Below are positions 17,901 to 26,800 of a DNA stretch of 35,212 nt, one piece after another. A model generated the notes under the pieces. That model was not told the DNA's origin, did no database searches, and saw only the letters and a list, made by a program, of their open reading frames with translations. Origin of the DNA: Bacteroidota bacterium (lineage in GTDB: Bacteria > Bacteroidota > Ignavibacteria > Kapaibacteriales > UBA961); NCBI GenBank assembly GCA_018266765.1, contig JAFDZU010000047.1:16058-51269 (forward strand), given 5' to 3'. Numbering within the stretch: the first letter of the stretch is position 1; the number at the start of each line of letters is the position of its first letter. The position numbers and the translations under genes were made by a program.

Positions 17901-18223
17901 AATCGCAAACTGACCCCGAAGCTTTGGGCGGTGTAGCACAAAGAGCAAAAAAATTCTTGTCCGTCTTAGTGAAGTATCCGCAAGTAACTGAAAAGCAAAA
18001 AGAAAACATTAAAAAAATTATCGTGCTGATTGATATTGGTAAATACACTAACTTACCTACTGAAATTGACCGTTTGCAAAAAAAGAAGGTAAACCTGAAT
18101 ATTGCTTTAGCCGAAATTGATAAAATTGCGGTACAATACAATATAGATTTAAGTAATGCTCAAAAAGGCAAAAAAAGCAAAGTTGAAAAACCTGTATTAA
18201 TTATTTCAGAATCCTTTGAATAA
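14951..18223 (+). CDS. PLD-nuclease / SNF2-type helicase fusion protein
   Basis: A 1090-residue protein. Residues about 1-200 form a phospholipase-D-like domain with one catalytic HxK motif (IHAKVYI, His133/Lys135) and GSSNLTDAGL (155-164). A superfamily 2 helicase of the SNF2 type follows: Walker A in DVVGLGKT (278-285), DEAH (361-364), SATPLNN (402-408), then after a long alpha-helical insert the second RecA lobe with LVIFSESKDTVDYL, EVLAEGVNLHR and QRIGRVNRIGT (from 793). A single PLD motif suggests it works as a dimer. Such fusions occur in defence and restriction loci, where they move along and cut DNA. The gene starts a tight operon: the DUF1016 gene begins two bases after its stop. Confidence 0.88.
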   Translation: MSTKFFTNSEENTLIKKFEGIFTYNPNIQYFDALVGYFRASGYFRIRPFLDKVPIIRILVGINIDKMLADAQREGLEFFKNHEKTKEDFIKKIQEDIEKANYDKDTEKGILQFIDDLIEKKIQIKAHPEKKIHAKVYILRPEPFNEHTPATAITGSSNLTDAGLGGGNFYNYEFNVQLTEYPDVKFATEEFEKLWAESVDILPVDIQNIKKETYLNEEVTPFELYIKLLTEYFGKNIDYDPDSISDLPQNFKKLSYQVDAVNEGFNMLLKHNGFLLADVVGLGKTVIAAMVAKKFLMQNGRDNTKILIVYPPAVEKNWKDTFKDFQLDKYTKFITNGSLEKILNGHQDYWNKEEYDLVIVDEAHKFRNYTTGVFQHLQLICKSPRANKGQIDGSQKKVILVSATPLNNRPDDIFYQIQMFQDARQSTLPITNLTSFFAPLMEQYKTLKRFDELDVNKLRTIYGKIRKNVIEPITIRRTRTDLENIPEYKIDLDEQGIKFPKVDPPKKVEYLMDEKLNELFHKTVFYLTDEDKLKYSRYQAIAGLKQEIQDKYYENAETVSKSLAFIMKTQLIKRLESSFYAFKKSLSNFQIATDRMIEMFENDKVFIAPDTNINKLLNDGWSQEDIESYIEKLSEENPKNQTFKGADFNEGFIESLKKDSKLLKELIKGWNAIKNDPKMDVFIAQLSKQFLNKKTNVEGKLVIFSESKDTVDYLAKALEDAGRKDVLVISAANRKQMYDTIVTNFDANWATDKQVNDYNIIITTEVLAEGVNLHRSNVVIHYDTPWNSTKLMQRIGRVNRIGTKASAIYNYVFYPSAQGDSQIQLNKTAFMKIQAFHTAFGEDNQVFSIEEILDEVKLFSGTYKEEEDERLKFLYFLRHFKKANRAWFDKIKKLPLKSRVGRDSANIIKPELQNGTAAFLKTDKKFEFYWIDSNNQPKEITPIEAFKIFEANQKEKNVALIETHHEHVNKALEHFETLEHKIAQSQTDPEALGGVAQRAKKFLSVLVKYPQVTEKQKENIKKIIVLIDIGKYTNLPTEIDRLQKKKVNLNIALAEIDKIAVQYNIDLSNAQKGKKSKVEKPVLIISESFE

Positions 18224-18225
18224 GT

Positions 18226-19257
18226 ATGAACGTAGAGATTTCTCAACATCATTTTATAGCAGATATAAAGCGTAAAGTAAGGCAAGCTCAATACGAAGCT
18301 TTAAAAGTTGTAAACACACAACTCATTAATTTATATTGGGAAATTGGAAAATCTATAGCTGAAAAACAATCAGAAAATTGGGGCAAAGTTATTGTACCTA
18401 CCTTATCAAAAGAATTGCAAAATGAATTTCCCGGTATTGGTGGTTTTTCTGTTGGCAATTTATGGCTGATGGCTCAATTTTATACTGAATATCAGTCTGT
18501 TGAATTTCTCGTACCACTGGTACGAGAAATTAGTTGGAGTAAGCATATTACTATTTTAAAAAAATGCAAAAACAACCAAGAACGCCAATTTTACATCCTC
18601 TCTACAAAAAAATTCGGGTGGACTAAAAATGTGTTGATTCATCAAATTGACAACCAAACATTCCAAAAATACCTGCTCAATCAAACCAATTTTGAAAAGA
18701 CACTCCACGAAAACATCAGAAACCAAGCTCATTTAGCAGTAAAAGATGAATATACTTTCGAATTTCTAAACCTTTCGGACGAACATTCTGAAAGCGAATT
18801 AGAGCAAGCACTCATTCAAAATATACGGGCATTTCTTTTAGAACTTGGGCACAATTATACTTTTGTGGGTAATCAATACAAAATAACAGTAAGTGATAAA
18901 GAATACTTTATTGACTTACTGTTATACCACCGCCAATTGCAATCTCTTATTGCTATTGAATTAAAAATTGGCGAATTTTTACCCGAGTACAAAGGTAAAA
19001 TGGAATTTTATCTTTCTCTACTAAATGACACTGTAAAACTTCCCCACGAAAACGAAGCCATTGGTATTATTATTTGCAAAAGTAAAGACAGGACTATTGT
19101 TGAATATTCTCTTAAATCAAGCACAATGCCTATTGGTGTGGCGACTTACAATACCTCCACTATTTTACCTAAAGAATATAAAAACCTGTTGCCAAGCAGT
19201 GCTGAAATTTCCGATAAAATCAATCAATATTTTAGTATAAAAACAATTGAACTATGA
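18226..19257 (+). CDS. DUF1016 / YhcG-family PDDEXK nuclease
   Basis: A 343-residue protein with the two parts of this family: an N-terminal helical domain (about 10-160; LINLYWEIGKSIAEKQ, FGWTKNVLIHQID, LLNQTNF) and a C-terminal PDDEXK nuclease domain with Asp230 (YFIDLLLYH) and the Glu245-x-Lys247 pair (IELKIGEF). Family members accompany many restriction-modification and other defence loci. It sits two bases after the helicase stop and overlaps the methylase start by four bases (ATGA), so all three are likely one translation-coupled unit. The coding sequence contains a perfect 14-bp inverted repeat at 18503-18531. Family call is firm; its exact job within this trio is not known. Confidence 0.9.
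   Translation: MNVEISQHHFIADIKRKVRQAQYEALKVVNTQLINLYWEIGKSIAEKQSENWGKVIVPTLSKELQNEFPGIGGFSVGNLWLMAQFYTEYQSVEFLVPLVREISWSKHITILKKCKNNQERQFYILSTKKFGWTKNVLIHQIDNQTFQKYLLNQTNFEKTLHENIRNQAHLAVKDEYTFEFLNLSDEHSESELEQALIQNIRAFLLELGHNYTFVGNQYKITVSDKEYFIDLLLYHRQLQSLIAIELKIGEFLPEYKGKMEFYLSLLNDTVKLPHENEAIGIIICKSKDRTIVEYSLKSSTMPIGVATYNTSTILPKEYKNLLPSSAEISDKINQYFSIKTIEL
18503..18531. repeat. Perfect 14-bp inverted repeat inside the DUF1016 gene
   Basis: AATTTCTCGTACCA (18503-18516) and its exact reverse complement (18518-18531) flank one central base. It encodes the residues EFLVPLVREI. The arms are far longer than expected by chance in coding sequence. It could be a protein-binding site, an mRNA hairpin, or a small palindromic insertion tolerated in frame. 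Confidence 0.9.
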
Positions 19258-20840
19258 CATACGAACAAATTCACAACCTATTTAAGCAACGCTACAACCA
19301 AAACAATTGGAAACAATTTCTGGGTGGAGCATTTGCCGATCCTCAGTTGCTGGCAACTCCCGAAATACTTATGGGTATTGACAGCAATGTTGCCTCACAA
19401 GTACAAAAATTGGGATACATAAATCTCGACGAAAACGGCTTTAAACGCCAAATTGCCGTGTATGAAGTTACCTTGGCACAAGGCATAATTTTAGAACGTA
19501 ACCGTGTTGGTCTCCGAAATTTGCTTCGCAAATACTGGAAAGATATGGATGCCGCTTTTATTGCCTATCATAGACCTGAAACTCCCAATTGGCGTTTCAC
19601 TTATGTGTCGGAATCACCTGGATTTGTTGACAAAAAACAGGTAAAAATCGAAACCGAACCAAAACGCTACACGTATGTTTTGGGTGAAGGCGAAAGCACT
19701 CGAACAGCCGCCGAACGCTTTACAGCAATAGCCGCCAAAGGCAGTAAGGCAACTTTAGATGATGTAAAAGATGCCTTCTCGGTAGAAAAACTTTCCAAAG
19801 CATTTTTTGACGAATACAAAAAACACTATGATATTTTTTGCGATTTTATGGTCTCTAAGCCAAGCATTCGCCAAACTATATTCAACGGTGACGAAAAAGG
19901 AATTCGTGATTTCAATAAAAAACTTTTAGGGCGAATTGTATTCCTATATTTCATTCAGAAAAAAGGGTGGCTCGGTGTGCCGGTAAATGAAGATTGGGGC
20001 AAAGGCGATTTTAATTTCCTTACCCAACAGTTTGAAAACTTTAGAAATAAAGACCTTTTCTATCAATCATTTTTATCGCCTTTGTTTTTTGAAACTCTCA
20101 ACCTAAAAAGAGAAAACGATATTGCTTCCTTTCTCAACAATCAAACAAATCCTGAAAATCACAGTACAAACAATTTAAAAATTCCCTATTTGAATGGTGG
20201 TTTATTTGAAGAAGAAGACAAAAAGCACCGCAACCTAATTTTTCCTGCCAATCTATTCAAAAATCTATTCGACTTTTTTAATCAATACAACTTTACCATT
20301 TACGAAGACGACCCTAACGACCATACAGTAGCGGTTGACCCCGAAATGCTGGGACATATATTTGAAAACTTACTCGAAGACAACAAAGACAAAGGTGCAT
20401 TCTACACGCCGAAAGAGATTGTACATTATATGTGTCAGGAAAGTTTGATTGAATATCTTACCACATGGTTTGAGAATAAAGGATATGAAATTGTTGGATT
20501 TACGAGCTTGGGAAACCAAAACGAACCGGAACTTTATCCTATCAATGACAATAGAAATGGACAGTTGCTCATTGAAGTAAAACTTGAAGAAAATACCAAA
20601 AAAATTGACCGCAGTTTGATTGAAAAACTACTGAAAAAAAAATTGGACGATGACGACAAAAAACTTGTCACGTTACATTCTGCCGAATTCCATAATGCCT
20701 TAGATACAGTGAAAATATGCGACCCTGCCATTGGCTCGGGAGCTTTCCCTATGGGATTGCTCCACGAAATATTTACCGCAAACAAACTCTGCACACCTTT
20801 GAACACGGCAACACCAAAACCTTTGACGCTTCGGCTGTAA
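19254..20840 (+). CDS. Eco57I-class DNA methylase, N-terminal part (cut short by frameshift)
   Basis: The first 510 or so residues of a type IIG-like adenine methylase. RQIAVYEVTLAQGIILERNR, PKRYTYVLGEGESTRTAAERF, MLGHIFENLLEDNKDKGAFYTPKEI and the SAM motif I CDPAIGSGAFP (489-499) are typical of the Eco57I-like methylases of Bacteroidota. After LHEIFTAN (ending near 20783) the frame turns to nonsense and stops at 20840. Adding one A in the GCAAAC at 20778-20783 restores a continuous product into the next frame (TAKQTLHTFEHGN), for a full protein of about 1072 residues. Either a recent inactivating deletion or a sequencing error; the break is in a run of only three A, so not an obvious phase switch. 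Starts inside the DUF1016 stop. Confidence 0.85.
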   Translation: MTYEQIHNLFKQRYNQNNWKQFLGGAFADPQLLATPEILMGIDSNVASQVQKLGYINLDENGFKRQIAVYEVTLAQGIILERNRVGLRNLLRKYWKDMDAAFIAYHRPETPNWRFTYVSESPGFVDKKQVKIETEPKRYTYVLGEGESTRTAAERFTAIAAKGSKATLDDVKDAFSVEKLSKAFFDEYKKHYDIFCDFMVSKPSIRQTIFNGDEKGIRDFNKKLLGRIVFLYFIQKKGWLGVPVNEDWGKGDFNFLTQQFENFRNKDLFYQSFLSPLFFETLNLKRENDIASFLNNQTNPENHSTNNLKIPYLNGGLFEEEDKKHRNLIFPANLFKNLFDFFNQYNFTIYEDDPNDHTVAVDPEMLGHIFENLLEDNKDKGAFYTPKEIVHYMCQESLIEYLTTWFENKGYEIVGFTSLGNQNEPELYPINDNRNGQLLIEVKLEENTKKIDRSLIEKLLKKKLDDDDKKLVTLHSAEFHNALDTVKICDPAIGSGAFPMGLLHEIFTANKLCTPLNTATPKPLTLRL

Positions 20841-22471
20841 AACTCAATATAATTCAAAACAGCATCTACGGTGTGGATATTGAACGCGGTGCGGTGGATA
20901 TTGCTCGATTGCGGTTTTGGTTGAGCTTGATTGTAGATGAAGAAAAACCGAAGGCACTCCCCAACCTCGATTATAAAATTGTAGTAGGCAATAGCTTAGT
21001 AAGCAAACTCGGCGATGATATTATTGATATTGATTGGAATGTAGATACCACAAAATCCGGTGCATTTGCTCAGAAATATTTAGAAGAAAGCAAAGTTGTG
21101 CTAACTCAAATAAGTAAAGAACAAAAAGAGTTTTTTAACCCGGAAAGCGACAAAAAGAAACTGGCAGAAGATATTCGAAAACTGAAAATTGACTTGCTGA
21201 TTTCACAATTGGAGATGATGGTGAATACCAAAGGTATTGAAAAACAACCAGTTGGAACAGGAAAAACTACAGCTAAACAAACTGAAATATACCTCCAAAC
21301 TATGGGGTGGAAAAACTCTATCAAAGACTTACAAAAACTCAAAAACAAACCCGAAGCTCCGCTTCATTTTTTTGATTGGAAATTGGATTTTCCTGAAGTT
21401 ATGAATGAACAAGTTACAACCAATGTTGGGTTTGATATTGTCATTGGAAATCCACCTTATGGAGCAAAATTTCCTCAAGAAGATAAAATATTTTTCAGAA
21501 ATAGATTTAAAAGTGCCATAACTATTTCTGGAGTTCAAAAGGGATCCTTCGACACATATTCATTATTCATTGAGAAAGGGTTCCAATTATTAATATCAAA
21601 AGGTTTTCTCATGAAAATTGTGCCTATTTCTGTCTGTTCTGGAGATTCAATGACCGCATTGCACAATTTCCTACTTGTTAACTGTGGCGTAATAAAATTC
21701 TCATCATACTCGGATAGACCTCAACAAATTTTTTCAAGTGCAGCGCAAGCTGTTAGTATATTCAGTTTCAAAAAAGATTTTACAGTTAATAAATATATTT
21801 ATTCAACTAAGATGTATCGTAAAGACGCAACAACTTCAATTAAAGAGATTGTTGATAATCTTCGATTCACTAACTCTAAAGGATTTGAATTAGTTGGACG
21901 TTTTGCTAAGATTAGTTTAGATATCGAAAAAGCTATACTAAATAAAATATTTAAGTCATCATCAAGTATAGGTAAACTGTTAAAAAGTAAAGGCGTTAAG
22001 ATATATTATAGAATGGCTGGCGGACGATATTACAAAGTGATTACTGATTATCCAGCTAATCTTTCTTCTGAAAAACATTTGGTCTTTGATAAAAAAATTG
22101 CAAAGTGTTTAGGCGCATTTTTGAGCAGCAACCTATTATGGTGGTATAATCAAGTTTACACCAGCTATCCGAATTGGAAAGCATACGAAATAGAATCATT
22201 TCCTATTCCATTAGATGCATTAGATAATGAAAAAATTGAACAATTAGAGAAGATTTTTTCTGAATATTTAAAAGACATAGAAAAGAATGCAAATGTTAGA
22301 GAAACGGAAAAGTATGCAAATATTGATTCTTTTAAAGAGTATAAAATTGGAAGATCCAAACATTTGATTGATAAAATTGATGATATAATTGGACCTCTTT
22401 ACGGATTGACGAAGGATGAAATCCATTTTATTAAGAAGTATGAGATTAATTATAGACTTCAAGAAGAATAG
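20717..22471 (+). pseudogene. Eco57I-class DNA methylase, C-terminal part (frameshifted continuation)
   Basis: Continues the methylase in another frame. Genuine homology begins near 20783 (KQTLHTFEHGNTKTFDAS); the codons from 20717 to there are out-of-frame readings of motif I. It carries NSIYGVDIERGAVDIARLRFWLSL and the catalytic motif IV, NPPY (21449-21460), then the target-recognition region and the usual end, LIDKIDDIIGPLYGLTKDEIHF. No stop codons have accumulated over 560 codons, so the break is recent or artefactual. Sequence after about 21450 looks more AT-rich and differently coded than the front half, which fits a recombined recognition domain. A second, orphan C-terminal tail follows directly. 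I mark it as a pseudogene only because of the frameshift. Confidence 0.8.
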
Positions 22472-22575
22472 AAATCGACAACTTAGTTTACAAACTTTAC
22501 GAACTCACGTATGACGAAGTAAAAGTAATAGACCCGGAATTTAGTTTAACCGAAGCGGAATACGAAACGATGTAA
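22456..22575 (+). pseudogene. Orphan C-terminal tail of a second methylase allele
   Basis: A short open stretch with no start codon, in a different frame from the methylase stop. It encodes EIDNLVYKLYELTYDEVKVI followed by DPEFSLTEAEYETM and a stop. That is the standard closing segment of Eco57I-like methylases, equivalent to IDKIDDIIGPLYGLTKDEIH at the end of the intact gene. It looks like what remained of the former C-terminus after a new recognition domain with its own end was recombined in. A one-base deletion near 22469 fusing both tails is the alternative, but would give an unusual double tail. Confidence 0.75.
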
Positions 22576-22612
22576 ACAGACTGTTCTTATTTTCTCACTA
22601 ACTACATATTCT

Positions 22613-23857
22613 TTACCATTCCGATGCTGTAGAAGCAGTCACAGCCGGCTCAGGTGGAGCGGACATTGGCGGCATACCGAGCAATCCAAAGATTGCATTT
22701 CGGTCATTCGGGTCGAAAACAAGTTCGTTCAGAAGTTGAGGCAAGGGCATATCACCCCACGAGATTGCTCTTTTGATAAGATACGGAACAGGACTATGCG
22801 GTTCATTCTTTAGAAGGAAATCAGCGGCTTCATTAAGTCGTCTGTAAGCATCTTCACGCGTTCTTACTGTATTGGACATATTTTGCATAATTTTCCTTTC
22901 TGTTTCCTGCACACGAATCGGTGCTGTGGCTTGTTTCACAGCATTTTTAGGAGATTCATGCGCAGTATAAAGAGATGAATTGTCATCAGAAATACCTGAT
23001 TCTTCATAATATTCAGTTTCGTCTTCTGTAATTTCTTCTACTTCAATTTCGGGTTCGGGAACGATAAGTTCGGCGGCACGTTCTTTGAGAATATCACTGG
23101 TAAATCGTTCAATTTTACCGATAACATCGCGGAAAAGTTTAAAACTTGGCGATTGTTTTCCGCATTTTTCATCAAGGAATTTCTCAAAATCAGACAGTGT
23201 TTGCTGAATATGACCGAGTATTTGACTAAGATTTGTATAATACTCAATTGGAGTATTGAGCATACTCTCACGATATTTTTCACGAGTAAGCCGATTTTCT
23301 AATTCCTCGGGTTCGATTGAAAAAGGGTTTTTTCGCAATGTATTTTCGAGTGTAAGTACGCTTTCCCAATCAATAAAATTATAAGAAGGAATATCTCGAG
23401 AACGTGGCTTTGTACACTGAATACTTTTGGGTTTGTGAAATAGCTTTTCATTGAGCCATTGAAGTGGTGCAGTTCGATATTCGACATCATGTTCTTCGAG
23501 AGCCGGATATAACGTATCCCAATATTTATAACAAAGTTCGGACGCAAGAGTAATTCCATTGTCAATTCCCTCGAATCCACGGATATTCATCCATGATTCA
23601 AAGAGCCAAATAGCAATTTGAAGGTCTTTGGATTTGGTAAGCAATGCTTCGGAACATAGTTTTTGAGTGAGCGTCCAGTCAGCTTTTTTAAGAGATTTTT
23701 GCCAAACCCCTTGGTCAAGTGTTGGATCGTCCTCGCGGCGTGCCTCTTGGATATTATCATAAATTGCTTCGTAGCGTAACCATTCACCTGTTGGGTTATC
23801 CTCCGAAATAGGTTCGAGGAATGGTTCAATTACAGCAGAAACAGTAGAATTTTCCAT
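22613..23857 (-). CDS. tssA: Type VI secretion system protein TssA (ImpA family)
   Basis: A 414-residue protein. The N-terminal ImpA domain (about 10-140) has the signature PISEDNPTGEWLRYEAIYD and QEARREDDPTL. Residues about 270-320 are an acidic linker (PEPEIEVEEITEDETEYYEE). The C-terminal block EPHSPVPYLIKRAISWGDMP (352-371) is the short-form TssA end. TssA primes baseplate assembly and helps polymerise the tail tube and sheath. It is the last gene of the leftward tssL-tssM-tssA set, 32 bases after tssM, and ends 37 bases from the defence-island remnant on the other strand. Confidence 0.93.
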   Translation of the reverse strand: MENSTVSAVIEPFLEPISEDNPTGEWLRYEAIYDNIQEARREDDPTLDQGVWQKSLKKADWTLTQKLCSEALLTKSKDLQIAIWLFESWMNIRGFEGIDNGITLASELCYKYWDTLYPALEEHDVEYRTAPLQWLNEKLFHKPKSIQCTKPRSRDIPSYNFIDWESVLTLENTLRKNPFSIEPEELENRLTREKYRESMLNTPIEYYTNLSQILGHIQQTLSDFEKFLDEKCGKQSPSFKLFRDVIGKIERFTSDILKERAAELIVPEPEIEVEEITEDETEYYEESGISDDNSSLYTAHESPKNAVKQATAPIRVQETERKIMQNMSNTVRTREDAYRRLNEAADFLLKNEPHSPVPYLIKRAISWGDMPLPQLLNELVFDPNDRNAIFGLLGMPPMSAPPEPAVTASTASEW

Positions 23858-23889
23858 ATTAATTTACTAATATAAGTTCATAGTATCAT

Positions 23890-26800
23890 TCAAGGTTTAG
23901 GCGGTTCGGGTATTAGCTTCGGAGCAGAAGCCGGAAATATCGGAAGAGCCAATCCCATTTTCTTTTCGGGAGAAAATAGATTCAGCTTTATAAATATTTT
24001 GGCTACCGATGGAAGTGCTGCACTTCCGCCTGAAGTTGTCGGAACAGCAAATGCAAGAATATTTTGATTCGAGAGATTATCAATATCATCATCTTCCGGT
24101 GTATGCACTCTATGTTCTTGAATAAATTGTACTAACGACCAAGGATTTGCAAATTCAAACACCGCAATTTTTGCCTCAGATTCAACATGATAATTTGCAT
24201 TCGGAACAGAAGGTTGCGTTGGGAAATTTGGAGCATCTTTAGCCCATCGAAGTGCTAATTTAACAGGACTTCTCCAGAACCATCTTCCTTTACGTTCAGC
24301 ATCACGATTGGTAATTCGAGTATTTCCGAGAGTTAACGCCCATTCTATAATTTGTTCACCGCCGGCATCTTCATTTCTATTCGCTCTGAATTCTACATCT
24401 GCATCATAGCTCAGCACAGGATTTTTTTGCTCACTCGCCAAAAATCCATTAAAGAACTTGCGAACACCTTCTATTGTACTGATAAAACGCGCCACATCTC
24501 TACGAGAATCGCTTGTATAATAGTTGTTTTGGCGGATTGCGTCTTTGCCGTTTCCAAATCGTTCGTAGTATTTATAGAATTCACGTACTTCTTCAGGATC
24601 TGCATTATACGATTCTTGCGACATTACAAATCCTGCCGGAACAAATGGATATTTCCCTGATAGATGTTGATTAAAATAATCTTGCATTGATTTATAATTT
24701 GCAATTGCTTCTCTATCGGCAAGCTCTTGAGCACGACGATAAATCGTTCTTTTCATATCTCTTAATTTTTCAGAGAAGTAATCATTATCACTTTTTGAAA
24801 GAGACTTAACTGAAGTTTTAGCAACAAAATTATCAATTGAAATGCTGTCGATGTCAATGAGGATAAAGTTCTCTAATGCAGTAAGTGAACTTCCCGGAAT
24901 CTTATTATCGTAATAGTCAATATGAGTTAGAATTTTCGACCATTTATCATAATACGAACTGCCATCTCCATTACTCCGAACAGATGGATTTTTCAAGAAA
25001 CTAAGAAGTGGCTTGGCATTATAAGCAAAGAGTTTTACTAATCGTTGTTGTGCTATCACAAAATCGTTCAAATCACCTTCTTGACGTGCATCGAATACTA
25101 CATTTGAGAGTGTTCGTCCGCGCCCTGTCCATGCTTGAATTTTACTGTCTTCTATAGTATAAATTCTCTTGCTTTCAAGCTGACCGTCTATCGTACCGAG
25201 AAGTATGTTTGCTTGTGAAATCAAGTCATCGGCGAGCCACTTTTTGGCACTAACCATTCTTTTTTGTTCAAAAGTCGTGAGCAATTTGATAAGTATTCCC
25301 GAAGCATCACGGAAATTATCAATTTCATTTTTAACGCTTTCCTCTGTTCCAATCGAATATGCACCATTAGCAAACTGTGACTGAACTATACGATTGCGTG
25401 CATCAGTTTCAATTTGATACATTGCAATATTTTGGATAGGCAATTGCAGAGCAAGAGGAAATTTCGGTAATTCTTTATTTACAAATTGTGTTGAAATCTC
25501 GATTCGATTGCTTACTTCTTCTAATAATGGAACATTCCAACTGATATTAGCAACACCGAGAGCTAAATTTGGTGCCGGAGCTGTTCTCATAAAATCTTGA
25601 CCAAGCAAGTTTTCAAGAAGTGTTCTGAGTGCTTTTACTTCCTTGGAAAGTGTTATTTTTTTGTCTGCCGCCGTAAAAATTAAATCGTTATATGCAGTTT
25701 TTTGTGCCAGCAAATTATTTTTAAGCTGTTGAAAATCAGCATCAGCATTTTCACTAAATCGTTTTGCCTCTGAAATATCAATAAATTGTGAGTGAGCAAG
25801 TGTTTCTGTGATTTTGGAGTATTTAGGTCCTAGGTTAAGTGCATCAGCAGTTATCCAACTGATTTCGGGACGTGCAAGTGCAGTTTCGAGTTCCCCCAGA
25901 ATATCATAAAGCCGAAGTGTAATCAATCCGTCTTTTTGCTGACTTTGTCCACTTGTACTAAAGTTTCTGATTGCATCAGTTAGCTCACGTATTTTTGCAC
26001 AGCGCATTATGAGCGGATTACTGCTAAATGTACTCGAAAAAAACTTAAGTGATAATTGGTCGAGTTTTGCTTGTGCGGCTTTCTGATAGTCAAGGGGATT
26101 AAAAAGTTCTGCCTTCGCTTGTATAACAGCTTTAGAAAAATAATATGCTTGGTCACTTCCGAATGAAGTTGATAAATCTATTTTAAATAGATACTTAATC
26201 AAATCATTCACATAACTTAAATCACCTTGTCCTACTTTACTTAAATTATTATAATCGGTACAATTCTTTTCAAGGAGTGAAAGTTCATCAATATAATTTT
26301 TAAGTGCTATGAAAGCCGGGAACTGGTCGACTCTTTGTATTGGTTGAAGATTTTCAGCATTATCCTCTGAATTCGATGAATTGTCTGTAATCAGTGGAGT
26401 GCCGAAGAACGATAAATTCGGTGCATTTGAGCCGGTCTTTTTAGTTAAGAGAAACACCTCGTTTGCTCGCTTATCTAATCCATATCGTAAAACTCTTAAT
26501 ATAAATTTATCATACTTTTGAGTCATACATTCAGTTATTTTACCGTGAATCGGACTGAACCACGAACTCGGAATAAAAAACGATGAAAGACGCTTACCAT
26601 CATTCGTATTAGCATAATTAAGAAAAGCATTCACTACTGACTCGTTGATTTCGGATTTATCGGGAAGTACGGGGCTTATTGGCTTTGGCATTCCCGAAGG
26701 TAAACTGTTTGACACTGTTATTTCAGTTTCAGATAGCACCTTAATAAACGGATACAGAATATTTTTACGTTCATCGAGATTATTATAACCAAAGTACATC

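Noticed and set aside
20770-20850. Programmed ribosomal frameshift or homopolymer phase switch in the methylase
   Set aside because: There is no slippery heptamer, pseudoknot or long homopolymer at the break, only three A; a deletion or sequencing error explains it better.
14951-22471. Naming the defence locus BREX or DISARM
   Set aside because: No BrxC-type ATPase, PglZ phosphatase, DrmA/DrmB or Lon-like protein is in or next to the operon; only the helicase and methylase classes are shared.
24352-24660. Rightward frame opposite tssM
   Set aside because: It lies wholly inside the strongly supported tssM gene and its protein has no domain pattern.
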